A stretch of DNA of 64,000 nt, taken from Ardenticatenaceae bacterium (GTDB taxonomy: Bacteria; Chloroflexota; Anaerolineae; Promineifilales; Promineifilaceae). Each line of letters starts with the position of its first letter. Positions within the stretch are counted from its first letter, which is position 1. Location: the NCBI GenBank assembly GCA_020634455.1, contig JACKBQ010000001.1, positions 1,550,001-1,614,000 of the forward strand, given 5' to 3'. Shown here piece by piece: positions 50,667 through 58,688 of the stretch. The notes below the pieces were generated by a model. That model made no database searches. It was not told the DNA's origin and saw only the letters and a program-made list of their open reading frames with translations. A program made the translations under genes and the position numbers.

Positions 50667-51668
50667 ATGACCACACCCGTCCGAATTGAGAATCTGCAAA
50701 AGACGTACAAAACCAAGAAGCGGCAGGGGCTCTTTAAGTCGTCGGTGCGCGAGGTGACGGCGTTGAAGGGAGTCTCGCTGGAGATTGAGCGGGGCGAGAT
50801 TTTTGGGCTGCTGGGGCCAAACGGCGCGGGCAAAACCACGCTGATCAAAATCCTCACCACCCTGCTGCTGCCCACAAACGGCCGTGCCTTCATCAACGGC
50901 TTCGAACTCACCAAACAAGACGACGCCATCCGGGCCACCGTGGGCTGCATGCTCATGGGCGAACGGGGCCTTTACTGGAAGCTAACCGGGCGGGAAAATC
51001 TGGTCTTTTTTGGTGCGCTGTACCACCTGCCCCCGGCAGAACGGGCGCGGCGGGCCGATTCGATTATCGAGCGGCTCAATTTGGGTGAATTTGCCGACCG
51101 TGCGGTAGAAACGTACTCCTCCGGCCAAAAGATGAAGCTCGCCTTTGCCAAAGCGCTGATCAACGACGCGCCGCTGCTCATCTTGGACGAACCAACTAAT
51201 ACATTGGACTTGCCCTCGGCGCGGGAGCTGCGGGCGATTGTGCGCGAGCTGAACCAGCAGGGCAAAACGGTGATCTACACCACACACATCATGGCCGAGG
51301 CAGAAACGCTATGCGACCGGGTGGCGATTATTGACCGGGGCGAAGTGATTGCCCAGGGCACGGTGCCTGCGCTCAAAGAGTCTATCGGGCAGGAAACGGT
51401 GATTAAGCTGGAAGGGGTAATTCCCACGCAGGCGAGTACGGCCGTTTCCACCCTGCAAGGCATCACCCGATCCGCCATCACCTCTGTGAATGGCCACAAT
51501 CAGCTGACCGTGGTGACGCCGAACCAAACGGCCGTACTGCCCCAACTCATCCAAACGCTCAGCGGGCACGGGGCCGTTTTGCAAAAAATCACGCCAGAAG
51601 AGGTCACCCTGGAAGATGTGTTCATTGCCCACACCGGCCGCACCCTGGCGGAGGACACAGCCCAGTAA
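50667..51668 (+). CDS. ABC-2 transporter ATPase
   Basis: The 333-residue ATPase has Walker A GPNGAGKTTLIKIL near 52, a signature YSSGQKMKLAFAKAL, Walker B LLILDEPTNTLD and switch His in IYTTHIMAEAETL. A C-terminal domain (about 235-333) follows as in drug and polysaccharide ABC-2 exporters. Permeases at 51745 and 53195 are the likely partners. The substrate is unknown. Confidence 0.9.
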   Translation: MTTPVRIENLQKTYKTKKRQGLFKSSVREVTALKGVSLEIERGEIFGLLGPNGAGKTTLIKILTTLLLPTNGRAFINGFELTKQDDAIRATVGCMLMGERGLYWKLTGRENLVFFGALYHLPPAERARRADSIIERLNLGEFADRAVETYSSGQKMKLAFAKALINDAPLLILDEPTNTLDLPSARELRAIVRELNQQGKTVIYTTHIMAEAETLCDRVAIIDRGEVIAQGTVPALKESIGQETVIKLEGVIPTQASTAVSTLQGITRSAITSVNGHNQLTVVTPNQTAVLPQLIQTLSGHGAVLQKITPEEVTLEDVFIAHTGRTLAEDTAQ

Positions 51669-51738
51669 TCGGTATTCGGTGGTCGGTATTCGGTCAAAAC
51701 ACCGATTACGGCTTACGGATTACCGCTTACGGATTACC
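51664..51738. repeat. family A palindromic element, intergenic copy
   Basis: The words TAATCGGTATTCGG (left) and ACCGATTACGGCTTACGGA (right) form an imperfect hairpin that begins at the ATPase stop codon and ends seven bases before the permease ATG. Confidence 0.75.
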
Positions 51739-51744
51739 AAACTC

Positions 51745-52605
51745 ATGACGACAACAATCAGCTACGCTCCCCCCACCTTTCGCCAAAAGCTGTCGGCTAT
51801 GCTGGCCGAGACGCGGCTGCGGCTGATTAACGTCTCTCGCTATCCGGGGCAGATAGTGATGGAATTTATTATTCCCGTTGTGTTTGCGGCGATGCCGATG
51901 CTGCTAGGCAGGGCCACAGCAGGCGACCAGGCAGCGGCCAATTTTGCCGCCAACACCGGCACGGCCAACTACGTCGCTTACCTGCTCATCGGGGCCAACG
52001 TCTTTACGATTGTTTCCGGCGCGTTTTGGCACATTGCTTACTGGGTGCGCTTTGAGCAGGAGACGGGCACGCTGGAAGCGGTTTACGTGACGCCCACTTC
52101 CAGCCCGGTGCTGGTGGCGGGTGTGGCTTTGTACAGTGCAATTCGGAGTACGGGAACGGCCGTTATCGCCTTCATGATTGGTTGTTTGATCTTTCGGGTG
52201 AATCCATTTCAGGGAGACATCCTCTTAGCGCTGCTGTTTTTGTTTGTGGGGCTGGTGCCGCTGTACGGCATTGCCTTCATTTTTGGCGCGGCGGTGCTCA
52301 AAATCAAAGAGTCGCAGTCGGTGCTGAACTTGATGCAGTGGTTGGTGAGCTTTTTGATGGGCATCTTCTTCCCGGTGACCGTGCTGCCGCCGTATGTGCG
52401 CTGGGTAGCCCAGCTTTTCCCGCCCACCTGGATGGTCAACGGGGTGCGTTCTTCGCTGCTGGGCGTCGGCTACTTTTTGGAAAACTGGTATCTGGACATG
52501 GCGGTGCTGTGGGCATTTTTGCTGTTTGCGCCGCTGTTTGGCGTTTGGGTTTTTACCCGCACGGAAGGCAACCTGCGGGGCAATCAGGGCATTGGGCAGT
52601 TTTAG
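51745..52605 (+). CDS. ABC-2 type permease, subunit 1
   Basis: From ATG 51745 the product is 286 residues with six membrane helices. The ABC-2 landmarks are an EQETGTLEAVYVTPTS coupling segment, a long fifth-helix region and the LPPYVRWVAQLFPPTWMVNG motif. The upstream frame is repeat-derived and the ATG was chosen for that reason. It pairs with the second permease at 53195, which shares the EQ..GTLEQLY segment. Confidence 0.85.
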   Translation: MTTTISYAPPTFRQKLSAMLAETRLRLINVSRYPGQIVMEFIIPVVFAAMPMLLGRATAGDQAAANFAANTGTANYVAYLLIGANVFTIVSGAFWHIAYWVRFEQETGTLEAVYVTPTSSPVLVAGVALYSAIRSTGTAVIAFMIGCLIFRVNPFQGDILLALLFLFVGLVPLYGIAFIFGAAVLKIKESQSVLNLMQWLVSFLMGIFFPVTVLPPYVRWVAQLFPPTWMVNGVRSSLLGVGYFLENWYLDMAVLWAFLLFAPLFGVWVFTRTEGNLRGNQGIGQF

Positions 52606-52613
52606 CCCCTCAA

Positions 52614-52670
52614 AAACCTGACAGGTCTACCTCACGAAGTACGCTTCAGTTGAACAGACCTGTCAGGTTT
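52614..52670. terminator. family G perfect 15-base hairpin
   Basis: AAACCTGACAGGTCT and AGACCTGTCAGGTTT are exact complements separated by a 27-base loop. The hairpin lies eight bases past the permease stop. It is terminator-like in position, and the arms are also the word that recurs at 48264. Confidence 0.65.
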
Positions 52671-52686
52671 AATACAAGAGGAAGTT

Positions 52687-53109
52687 ATGAGCGAATCCTA
52701 CAAATCGGTGGAAAAGCAGGTGGTGGTTTTGCCGCAGGACAAGGCGGTTTGGCAGGCAAATGACGGCAGCAAAGAGATGATGATGCAGGTGGAGACGGTG
52801 CGGTCGTTGGCTAAGGCGGCTCCAGTGAAAATCGGCCGTCGGGCGCTATTCTCCTGGCTGCGCATCTTCGTCCACAACCCTGGCGACGGCGAGCGTGTCA
52901 ACCTGCGCATCCCGATTCCGATTCCGCTGGTAGGGCTACTGCTGCCCTCACAGCCGCCGATGAACCAGGCGCTGCGCCTGCGCAACCTGATGGCCGAAAG
53001 TGATAATCCGGCCAAAACGTTGGAAACCTACCTGGACTCAATGATGGCTTTTGAGTTCATCCGCGTTGAAGAAGATGATGGCGAGTTAGTGATTATTGGG
53101 TTAGATTAG
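52687..53109 (+). CDS. small hypothetical protein, distant paralog of the SHOCT-like core
   Basis: The 140-residue product has no membrane segment. Its centre SWLRIFVHNPGDGERVNLRI and PIPIPLVG lines up with WFRVRVTDTFSGRNKVNVNI and PFGLVNVG of the protein at 55223, and the C-terminal VEEDDGELVIIGLD with its VTDEESGERVEIFVE. It lacks the N-terminal helical hairpin of those proteins. It lies between the two permease genes of one ABC system, so a role as an accessory or regulator of that exporter is likely. Confidence 0.55.
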   Translation: MSESYKSVEKQVVVLPQDKAVWQANDGSKEMMMQVETVRSLAKAAPVKIGRRALFSWLRIFVHNPGDGERVNLRIPIPIPLVGLLLPSQPPMNQALRLRNLMAESDNPAKTLETYLDSMMAFEFIRVEEDDGELVIIGLD

Positions 53110-53184
53110 TTTTTTGCCACAGAGGGCACAGAGGTTTTAGAGAATAGCCCTCTCTTATTTCTCTTTTTCCTCTGTGGCTAAAAA
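53110..53184. repeat. family F hairpin (TTTTTGCCACAGAGG / CCTCTGTGGCTAAAAA)
   Basis: A long A/T-flanked stem closes around AGAGGGCACAGAGG and ATAGCCCTCTC. Similar words at 48186-48212 and 58689-58766 belong to the same family. The right arm ends at the ribosome site of the second permease (AGAGG). Confidence 0.65.
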
Positions 53185-53194
53185 GAGGTTTTTG

Positions 53195-54067
53195 ATGACG
53201 GCCGTTTCCCCACACAAGACAGAACCATACCAACGCCTGCCAGAACCGATGGCCACCCTGAGCGCTTTTGCGGCAATGGTGAAGAAAGAGTTCATCATTC
53301 AGCTGCGCTACCCGGTGGAGTTTGTGGCTAGTTTCGCCCAGGTATTTCTCATTGTGGTGGTGCTGACGTTGGCCGGACTCATGTTTTCGCCCAACGGCGT
53401 CCAGGCTGAGGCCGATAGCGACATTACCGGCTTGGTTGTGTACGGTTTTGTGCTGTTCATGTATTTGTCGGACACACTTTGGGGTGTGGGGTTTAACGTG
53501 CGGCGCGAGCAAAAACAGGGCACGCTGGAGCAGCTGTACATGAGCCCGGCGTCCAAGTTTGCCGCACTCGCCTCAAGGGTGGCGCTAACGCTGCTGTGGA
53601 CGGGGTTGCTTTCGATTGGCGCGGCCGTTCTCATGAGTTCTATGCTGGGCGAGCTGCCGATTCACAACGGGCCGCTGGCGGTGTACATTTTGCTCATGTC
53701 GCTTTCGGGCACGTTTGGCACGGGGTTTGCCTTTGCAGCGCTAACCTTGCGGATTAAAGAGGCGGCGAATACGGCCGTAAACCTCATTCAATTTGGCTTT
53801 ATGATCTTTTGCGCCCCGTTTTTCCCGTTCGCCGCCCTGCCAGAACCGTTGCTGTGGATCGCCAAAGCGATTCCACTGTCTTACTGCGTAGACGCCTTTC
53901 GCTCTACGCTGATGGGATATCCAAATGGATTCCCCGAACTGGCTCCGATTGGTGTAGAATTAAGCATCGTGACGCTTTTTGGCGTTGCCATGCCTCTGCT
54001 GGGCTTCTGGCTGTACCGCAAAGCAGAAAACCAGGCCCGGCACAGAGGGAGTTTGTCGGAATATTAG
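53195..54067 (+). CDS. ABC-2 type permease, subunit 2
   Basis: From ATG 53195 (AGAGG six bases upstream) the product is 290 residues with six membrane helices. It has REQKQGTLEQLYMSPASKF as the coupling helix and the ALPEPLLWIAKAIPLSYCVD segment near the end. It is a paralog of the permease at 51745 and the two probably form a heterodimer with the ATPase at 50667. Confidence 0.86.
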   Translation: MTAVSPHKTEPYQRLPEPMATLSAFAAMVKKEFIIQLRYPVEFVASFAQVFLIVVVLTLAGLMFSPNGVQAEADSDITGLVVYGFVLFMYLSDTLWGVGFNVRREQKQGTLEQLYMSPASKFAALASRVALTLLWTGLLSIGAAVLMSSMLGELPIHNGPLAVYILLMSLSGTFGTGFAFAALTLRIKEAANTAVNLIQFGFMIFCAPFFPFAALPEPLLWIAKAIPLSYCVDAFRSTLMGYPNGFPELAPIGVELSIVTLFGVAMPLLGFWLYRKAENQARHRGSLSEY

Positions 54068-54145
54068 AGTGTGCGAGTCGCGAGTTTGCCAGTGGCGAGT
54101 TAGATGACTTGCATACTCGCCTACTTGCATACTCGCAAACTGTAT
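54065..54145. repeat. family C inverted-word element, copy 2
   Basis: GTGTGCGAGTCGCGAGTTTG is answered by ACTTGCATACTCGC repeated twice. It fills the whole spacer between the permease stop and the GNAT start. Confidence 0.7.
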
Positions 54146-55130
54146 GATTGTTACCGCACCCTCGCAAGACCAGTCGAAAAATGGGCCACGCGCCATTAAC
54201 ATGAATACCGATATTCCCGGTATTTTGCGCTTGCTGGAGCTGGTTTTTGGGGCTTCGCTGGATGCAGATGGGCAGCGCATGTTTGCCCACACCGCCAACG
54301 CAGCCCAGTCGCCCGCCATTTTGTGGCGGTTGAGCCCGGCAGCGGCCAAATTGTCGTTGGGCTTTGTGTGGGAGGCAGACGGCCGTATCGTCGGCAACGT
54401 AACGGTTCTTACCACAGAAATGCCGGGGCGGTTTTTGGTGGTGAACGTGGCGGTGCATCCCGACTATCGCCGGCAGAACATCGCCCGCCTGCTAATGAAG
54501 CAGGTAGAAAATTTGGTGCAGCAGCGCGGCGGCAACCAAATTTTGTTGCAGGTAGTCAAGCAAAACAACGCCGCCGTTGATCTTTACAAATCGCTGAATT
54601 ACAGCACCATTGGCAGCATGACCAACTGGAGCACGTCCATTTCCCGGCTGCGGCGGCTGGATTTGAACCTGGAAAATGCCGGGCCGCCCATCCGTGAGCT
54701 AAAGCGGCACGAGTGGCGTGAGGCATACCGGTTAGATCGCCTGGCCCTGCACGACGATCTGCATTGGCCAGAGCATCTAAAACCGGATGCGTACAAAACT
54801 GGTTTTTGGGCAAGTGTAGGTAATTTATTAAACGGCCGTCAGACCGAAACGTGGGTCACCGGCAGCGCCCAAAACAAGCTGGTGGGGCTGGCAAAAATCA
54901 GCACAGAATGGGGTCGCTCGCACGAAATGACGCTGCGGGTACATCCATCGTGGCAGGGTCGGTTGGAACGGCCGTTGCTGGCCAAGCTCATTCGCCGGTT
55001 GCAAAACATGCCGCGCCGCAACGTGCAAATTGAGCATCCAGACGATGACGAGTTGGTCAACGCTCTGCTGCAAGAGGCAAACTTCCAGCCGCGCCGCACG
55101 CTGACGCACATGCGGCTAGACTTAAAGTAA
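54144..55130 (+). CDS. tandem GNAT acetyltransferase
   Basis: The 328-residue product has two GNAT-like domains. The first (about 10-160) has a canonical acetyl-CoA loop region VVNVAVHPDYRRQNIARLLM and the closing NNAAVDLYKSLNYSTIG. The second (about 175-328) is less conserved, with EMTLRVHPSWQGRLERPLLA in place of the loop and a FQPRRTLTHMRLDL end. The substrate is unknown. The spacer before it is a repeat, so the place in the exporter locus may or may not mean cotranscription. Confidence 0.75.
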   Translation: MIVTAPSQDQSKNGPRAINMNTDIPGILRLLELVFGASLDADGQRMFAHTANAAQSPAILWRLSPAAAKLSLGFVWEADGRIVGNVTVLTTEMPGRFLVVNVAVHPDYRRQNIARLLMKQVENLVQQRGGNQILLQVVKQNNAAVDLYKSLNYSTIGSMTNWSTSISRLRRLDLNLENAGPPIRELKRHEWREAYRLDRLALHDDLHWPEHLKPDAYKTGFWASVGNLLNGRQTETWVTGSAQNKLVGLAKISTEWGRSHEMTLRVHPSWQGRLERPLLAKLIRRLQNMPRRNVQIEHPDDDELVNALLQEANFQPRRTLTHMRLDLK

Positions 55131-55136
55131 CCAGTA

Positions 55137-55203
55137 GCCAGTTTGCGAGTATGCGAGTAAATCGAGTTCACTTGCAAACTGGCATACTTGCAGACTCGCA
55201 AAC
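55137..55203. repeat. family C inverted-word element, copy 3
   Basis: AGTTTGCGAGTATGCGAGTA is answered by ACTTGCAAACTGGCATACTT and GCAGACTCGCAAAC. It occupies most of the spacer between the GNAT gene and the SHOCT-like gene. Confidence 0.7.
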
Positions 55204-55222
55204 AAATTCATAGAGGACAATC

Positions 55223-55606
55223 ATGGCATCCGCAGAAGAACGTATGCAAATTTTAAAAATGATCGAAGAAGGCAAAATCAGCGCCGCCGACGGGGCGGAA
55301 CTGCTCCGCGCCCTGGGCAAGGAGAAGAGCAGCAATCCATCCATGCCGCTGAAAGGCGGGGCCAGCAACCCGCGCTGGTTCCGCGTGCGCGTGACGGACA
55401 CGTTTAGCGGCCGCAACAAGGTGAACGTGAATATTCCTTTTGGCCTGGTCAACGTAGGGCTGAAGATGGGCGCGCGCTTTGTGCCAGACATGGAAGATGG
55501 CAAGCTGCAAGAGCTGCTGGCGGCCGTGCGCAGCGGGCAGCAGGGCAAAGTCATTGACGTGACCGACGAGGAATCGGGCGAGCGCGTTGAGATTTTTGTG
55601 GAGTAG
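55223..55606 (+). CDS. SHOCT-like module protein, paralog 2
   Basis: The 127-residue product has the helical hairpin MQILKMIEEGKISAADGAEL at the N-terminus, a short linker and the core WFRVRVTDTFSGRNKVNVNI followed by PFGLVNVGLKMGARF. Its end, VTDEESGERVEIFVE, matches the end of paralog 1 at 48786. It closes the envelope locus. The 2H phosphoesterase starts eight bases after its stop and is probably translated from the same mRNA. Confidence 0.72.
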   Translation: MASAEERMQILKMIEEGKISAADGAELLRALGKEKSSNPSMPLKGGASNPRWFRVRVTDTFSGRNKVNVNIPFGLVNVGLKMGARFVPDMEDGKLQELLAAVRSGQQGKVIDVTDEESGERVEIFVE

Positions 55607-55614
55607 CGCCGCCA

Positions 55615-56151
55615 GTGTACGGCGTCGTTACCGTTTTAGAGGAGCCGCATCTCGGCCAGGTGTACCAGCTTTGGGCCGAGATGAGCCGTTTGTTTGGGGT
55701 GGGTGCGCCAAAGGCAGCGGCCGTTCCCCATTTTAGCTACCACGTCGCCCCCACCTATGATTTGGAAAAGTTGAAGGCGGTTATGGCGGAAACGGCCGTT
55801 TCCACCCCACGTTTTGCCGTCCAGGCCACCGGCATCGGCATTTTCCCCGCCACACCGCCTGTCCTCTACATTCCCGTGGCCCGCACACCAGCCTTGCAGG
55901 CACTGCACAGTGCACTATGGCCCAAGCTGCAAGCTGCGTCTGAAGGATCTTTCGACTACTACGCCCCCAACAACTGGTTTCCCCACATCACCCTCGGCCA
56001 CAACGACATCACCCCCGACCAACTTGGCCCGATTGTCACCTGGCTCAACCGCCAACCCCTCGCCTGGGAGGTTCAGGTAACCAACCTCACCCTTCTCCAC
56101 GACAACAGCGCCCAGCACCTAACACTGCATCGCGCAATGCTGAAAAACTAA
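55615..56151 (+). CDS. 2H phosphoesterase superfamily protein (2'-5' RNA ligase-like)
   Basis: The 178-residue product has two H-x-[ST] motifs, HFSYHVAP near residue 36 and PHITLGHND near 124, which form the active site of 2H phosphoesterases acting on cyclic phosphates or 2'-5' bonds. The start is GTG at 55615. An octamer encodes its AETAVSTPR stretch. The exact substrate is open. Confidence 0.75.
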   Translation: MYGVVTVLEEPHLGQVYQLWAEMSRLFGVGAPKAAAVPHFSYHVAPTYDLEKLKAVMAETAVSTPRFAVQATGIGIFPATPPVLYIPVARTPALQALHSALWPKLQAASEGSFDYYAPNNWFPHITLGHNDITPDQLGPIVTWLNRQPLAWEVQVTNLTLLHDNSAQHLTLHRAMLKN

Positions 56152-56169
56152 CGTTTCATTCGTTTTTCG

Positions 56170-56724
56170 CTAAACAGAATACGAAATTACCATGAAAGCT
56201 TTGGTCATTTCAGCCAAGGGGTTTTGGTACCGATGCTCATGGCCTGCGTCAAATTGTAACATTTCATTCGCCATGACCATTGTGGTTTCACCCAGTACCG
56301 AAACCTCCAGCGCACCCTGTATCACCAGGACAGATTCTTCGGCATTACCCGTATGGGGGTCTGCTTTTAACGACACGTCTGGATCAATTTCGACATAATA
56401 AAGTTCAAAATGTCGCTGTGTGGAAAAATTGATAAGCGGATACAGGCGATACCCTTTTGATTTTCCCAACAAAGGCGTGGCATCTTTGAAAGCTATTTTT
56501 GAAAGTGTTAACGAAGGAGGCGTAATCAGGGTTGTAAAGGGTATTCCCAATCCATTGGCAATCTTCCACAACGTATTAACGGTAGGACTAGACTCCCCAA
56601 TTTCGATTTGACGCAGCATGCTTTTGCTGACATCTGTTAATTCCGCAAGCTGGGTGTAGCTTAAATTTTGTTCTTCCCTGATTCGTTTCAGATTAAAGCT
56701 AATGACTGCCTCTGGTTGATTCAT
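56170..56724 (-). CDS. XRE-family regulator with cupin domain
   Basis: The 184-residue protein has an N-terminal helix-turn-helix (LSYTQLAELTDVSKSMLRQI, then GESSPTVNTLWKIANGL) and a C-terminal cupin (HTGNAEESVLVIQGALEVSV ... FDAGHEHRYQNP). The pair is typical of small-molecule sensing repressors. It is divergent from the LysE exporter and probably controls it. A TATAAT box on the minus strand (56758-56763) is its likely -10 element. Confidence 0.88.
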   Translation of the reverse strand: MNQPEAVISFNLKRIREEQNLSYTQLAELTDVSKSMLRQIEIGESSPTVNTLWKIANGLGIPFTTLITPPSLTLSKIAFKDATPLLGKSKGYRLYPLINFSTQRHFELYYVEIDPDVSLKADPHTGNAEESVLVIQGALEVSVLGETTMVMANEMLQFDAGHEHRYQNPLAEMTKAFMVISYSV

Positions 56725-56757
56725 ATAACATCCATATTGACGCTTTAGCGTTCACAA

Positions 56758-56763
56758 ATTATA
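56758..56763 (-). promoter_or_regulatory. -10 box in the XRE-LysE divergent spacer
   Basis: The minus strand reads TATAAT 34 bases before the regulator ATG (56724). No good -35 box is seen, which suits an activated or autoregulated promoter. A TATAGT box near 56790 may serve the plus strand. Confidence 0.4.
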
Positions 56764-56827
56764 CTATAAAACGTCCGAAAAATTGCTATAGTGTACACAA
56801 ATGGGAGGTTTCCTCAAAATCAAACCT

Positions 56828-57445
56828 ATGGAATCAATCAATCTTGCGCCGTTATTAACCTTTGTTTTTATTACTACCCTGACGCCGGGACCGAATAATA
56901 TTTCCAGTTCTTCAATGGGCATTCTTTATGGCTACCCCAAATCAGTGAACTATCTGGCGGGAATTGCAGCTGGCTTTTTTGTCATCATGCTGCTCAGCGG
57001 CATCGCCTCGCGCACCATTTTTACGCTCATTCCCCAGCTAGAAGCCGCCATGCGGATCATTGGCGCACTGTATATTTTGTGGCTGGCTTACAAAACGTTT
57101 AAGTCCAGTTACCAATTCACTCAGCATGATTCGCCCTTGCTTGGGTTTAATAGCGGCTTGCTTTTGCAGGCGTTTAATCCCAAAGTGTGGGTATACGGCC
57201 TCACGCTTTATGCCACCTTTTTGGCGGGCATCACGAGCAACCTGCTGTATCTTGTCATTTCGGCTGGTTTGTTGGCGGGAGTGGCTTTCTTTTGCACGTC
57301 AACCTGGGCGCTTTCCGGGGCGTTGATTGGACGAATGTTGCAACGGCCGTATCTGCAAAAAGGGCTCAACATCCTCTTGGCCATCCTGCTGGTTTACACC
57401 GCTATCGAACTTTCTGGCCTGTTGGCGGGCGCTTTTTCGCCATAA
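56828..57445 (+). CDS. LysE/RhtB family amino-acid exporter
   Basis: The family exports amino acids or homoserine lactones. The product has six membrane helices and the family opening FVFITTLTPGPNN with the short helix NNISSSSMGILYGYPKS. From ATG 56828 it is 205 residues with the family's usual N-terminus. An in-frame ATG at 56801 adds nine residues. Neither start has a clear ribosome site. The divergent XRE-cupin regulator is the likely control. Confidence 0.85.
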   Translation: MESINLAPLLTFVFITTLTPGPNNISSSSMGILYGYPKSVNYLAGIAAGFFVIMLLSGIASRTIFTLIPQLEAAMRIIGALYILWLAYKTFKSSYQFTQHDSPLLGFNSGLLLQAFNPKVWVYGLTLYATFLAGITSNLLYLVISAGLLAGVAFFCTSTWALSGALIGRMLQRPYLQKGLNILLAILLVYTAIELSGLLAGAFSP

Positions 57446-57492
57446 ACTGCGATTTTAGCAACCAGCCACCATAATGAAGTAGAATATGCGGC

Positions 57493-58143
57493 ATGACCAA
57501 AATTTCTCACCCCTTTGACGAGGAAACCTGGGCGCAGCTGCCTGAATTGCTGGAACATTTGCCGGAGCCAGTTCACATCATTATGTGGGGCGACCCGGCG
57601 GCGAGCGAGGCTGAGAAGGAAACGGCCGTTCTGCTGCAAAGCCTTACCGAACGATTTAGCCAGCTCACCACGCAGACGCTGCCCCGGCGCATCAACTACG
57701 ATTTTTACCCGGTGCTGGGCATCATGGGTGGCCCAGCCAATGAGTGGCACGATTTTGGCGTGCGCCTGATTGGTCTACCCAATGGCTATGCGATGACTTC
57801 GTTTATTACGGCCGTTCAGGCCGTCTCGTTTCGGGGAATGACGCTGGAGGCAATGACCCGCATCAAGCTCAAGCAGCTCAGCCAGCCGATCAACATCGAG
57901 CTGTTCAGCGCGGCAGACAACGAAGCCGGGGCGCTGATGGCCCAGCCGCTGTTCAACATGGCCGTGGTGAACGAGCATATTCGCACTTTTTTTGTGATGG
58001 CAGACCAGTTCCCAACGGCCGTTGACCGGTACTCGCTTAACTATTTGCCCCACATGGTCATCAACAGTCGGGTTCACATGGAAGGTGTAGTAAATGAGGA
58101 AGAGATTCTAAAGCAGATTGCAACGGCCGTAAAAACCAAATAG
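57493..58143 (+). CDS. cysteine-free tandem thioredoxin-fold protein (PDO/AhpF-N-like)
   Basis: The 216-residue product has the size and two-half plan of the protein disulfide oxidoreductase or AhpF N-terminal domain. The second half begins with PINIELFSAADNEAGALMAQ where relatives have a CPYC-type site, and it keeps a LPHMVINSRVHMEGVVNEEE stretch like the cis-Pro and following strand. The whole protein has no cysteine. It cannot be a thiol oxidoreductase, so a binding or scaffold role is inferred. The fold assignment rests on eye alignment. Confidence 0.55.
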   Translation: MTKISHPFDEETWAQLPELLEHLPEPVHIIMWGDPAASEAEKETAVLLQSLTERFSQLTTQTLPRRINYDFYPVLGIMGGPANEWHDFGVRLIGLPNGYAMTSFITAVQAVSFRGMTLEAMTRIKLKQLSQPINIELFSAADNEAGALMAQPLFNMAVVNEHIRTFFVMADQFPTAVDRYSLNYLPHMVINSRVHMEGVVNEEEILKQIATAVKTK

Positions 58144-58166
58144 CCTGGGGATTAATCCCCAGGCTA
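58141..58166. terminator. perfect 26-base palindrome at the stop codon
   Basis: The sequence TAGCCTGGGGATT followed by AATCCCCAGGCTA is an exact palindrome, and its first three bases are the TAG stop of the upstream gene. It stands between two convergent genes and is terminator-like in position. A shorter repeat of the word (ATCCCCAGG) follows inside the end of the GNAT gene. Confidence 0.65.
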
Positions 58167-58169
58167 GAT

Positions 58170-58661
58170 TCATCCCCAGGGAACCAGCCATTTGTACATC
58201 ACCAACGCATCCACCAGACCCAACGTGGGGTGATTAAACGCTTTTGGCAGTCGCCCCACCGTCTCGAAGCCCAGCTTGTGCCACAGCCGCACTGCCCCCT
58301 CATTGCTTGAAGCCACAAAATTGAACTGCATCGCCTGGTAGCCCAGTTGCACTGCCACTTTTTGCGAATGCTCACACATCACCGTAGCCAGCCCGCGACC
58401 ACGCGCCTGGGAACTGACCATGTAGCCGCAGTTGCAGACGTGACTGCCCGGCCCCGTCTGGTTGGTTTTGATGTAGTAGGTGCCGAGGATACGGCCGTCT
58501 TCCTCCACCACAAACGTTTGGCGCGGATAATGCAGCCAAAGCTGCCGCGCCTCATCCGGGCTGGTGTCGCGCGCGTAGGCATACGTCTCGCCCGCCGCCA
58601 CAATCTCCTGGAAGATAGGCCAGATGCCCGGAAAGTCTGCCTCAGTTGCTTCACGAATCAT
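58170..58661 (-). CDS. GNAT acetyltransferase
   Basis: From the ATG at 58661 the product is 163 residues: MIREATEADFPGIWPIFQEI, GYMVSSQARGRGLATVMCEH (the acetyl-CoA loop) and SSNEGAVRLWHKLGFETVG, the standard GNAT ending. It resembles small-molecule acetyltransferases of the phosphinothricin or YhhY kind. The longer frame from 58694 is possible but less family-like. Confidence 0.82.
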   Translation of the reverse strand: MIREATEADFPGIWPIFQEIVAAGETYAYARDTSPDEARQLWLHYPRQTFVVEEDGRILGTYYIKTNQTGPGSHVCNCGYMVSSQARGRGLATVMCEHSQKVAVQLGYQAMQFNFVASSNEGAVRLWHKLGFETVGRLPKAFNHPTLGLVDALVMYKWLVPWG

Positions 58662-58688
58662 CATGGAAAATAAAATTTTTATCGAACA

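Noticed and set aside
43826..55203. Possible CRISPR-like array from repeated GCGAGT words
   Set aside because: The words are 6-9 bases, vary in order, lie in separate spacers and form hairpins. There are no equal repeats with unique spacers and no cas genes.
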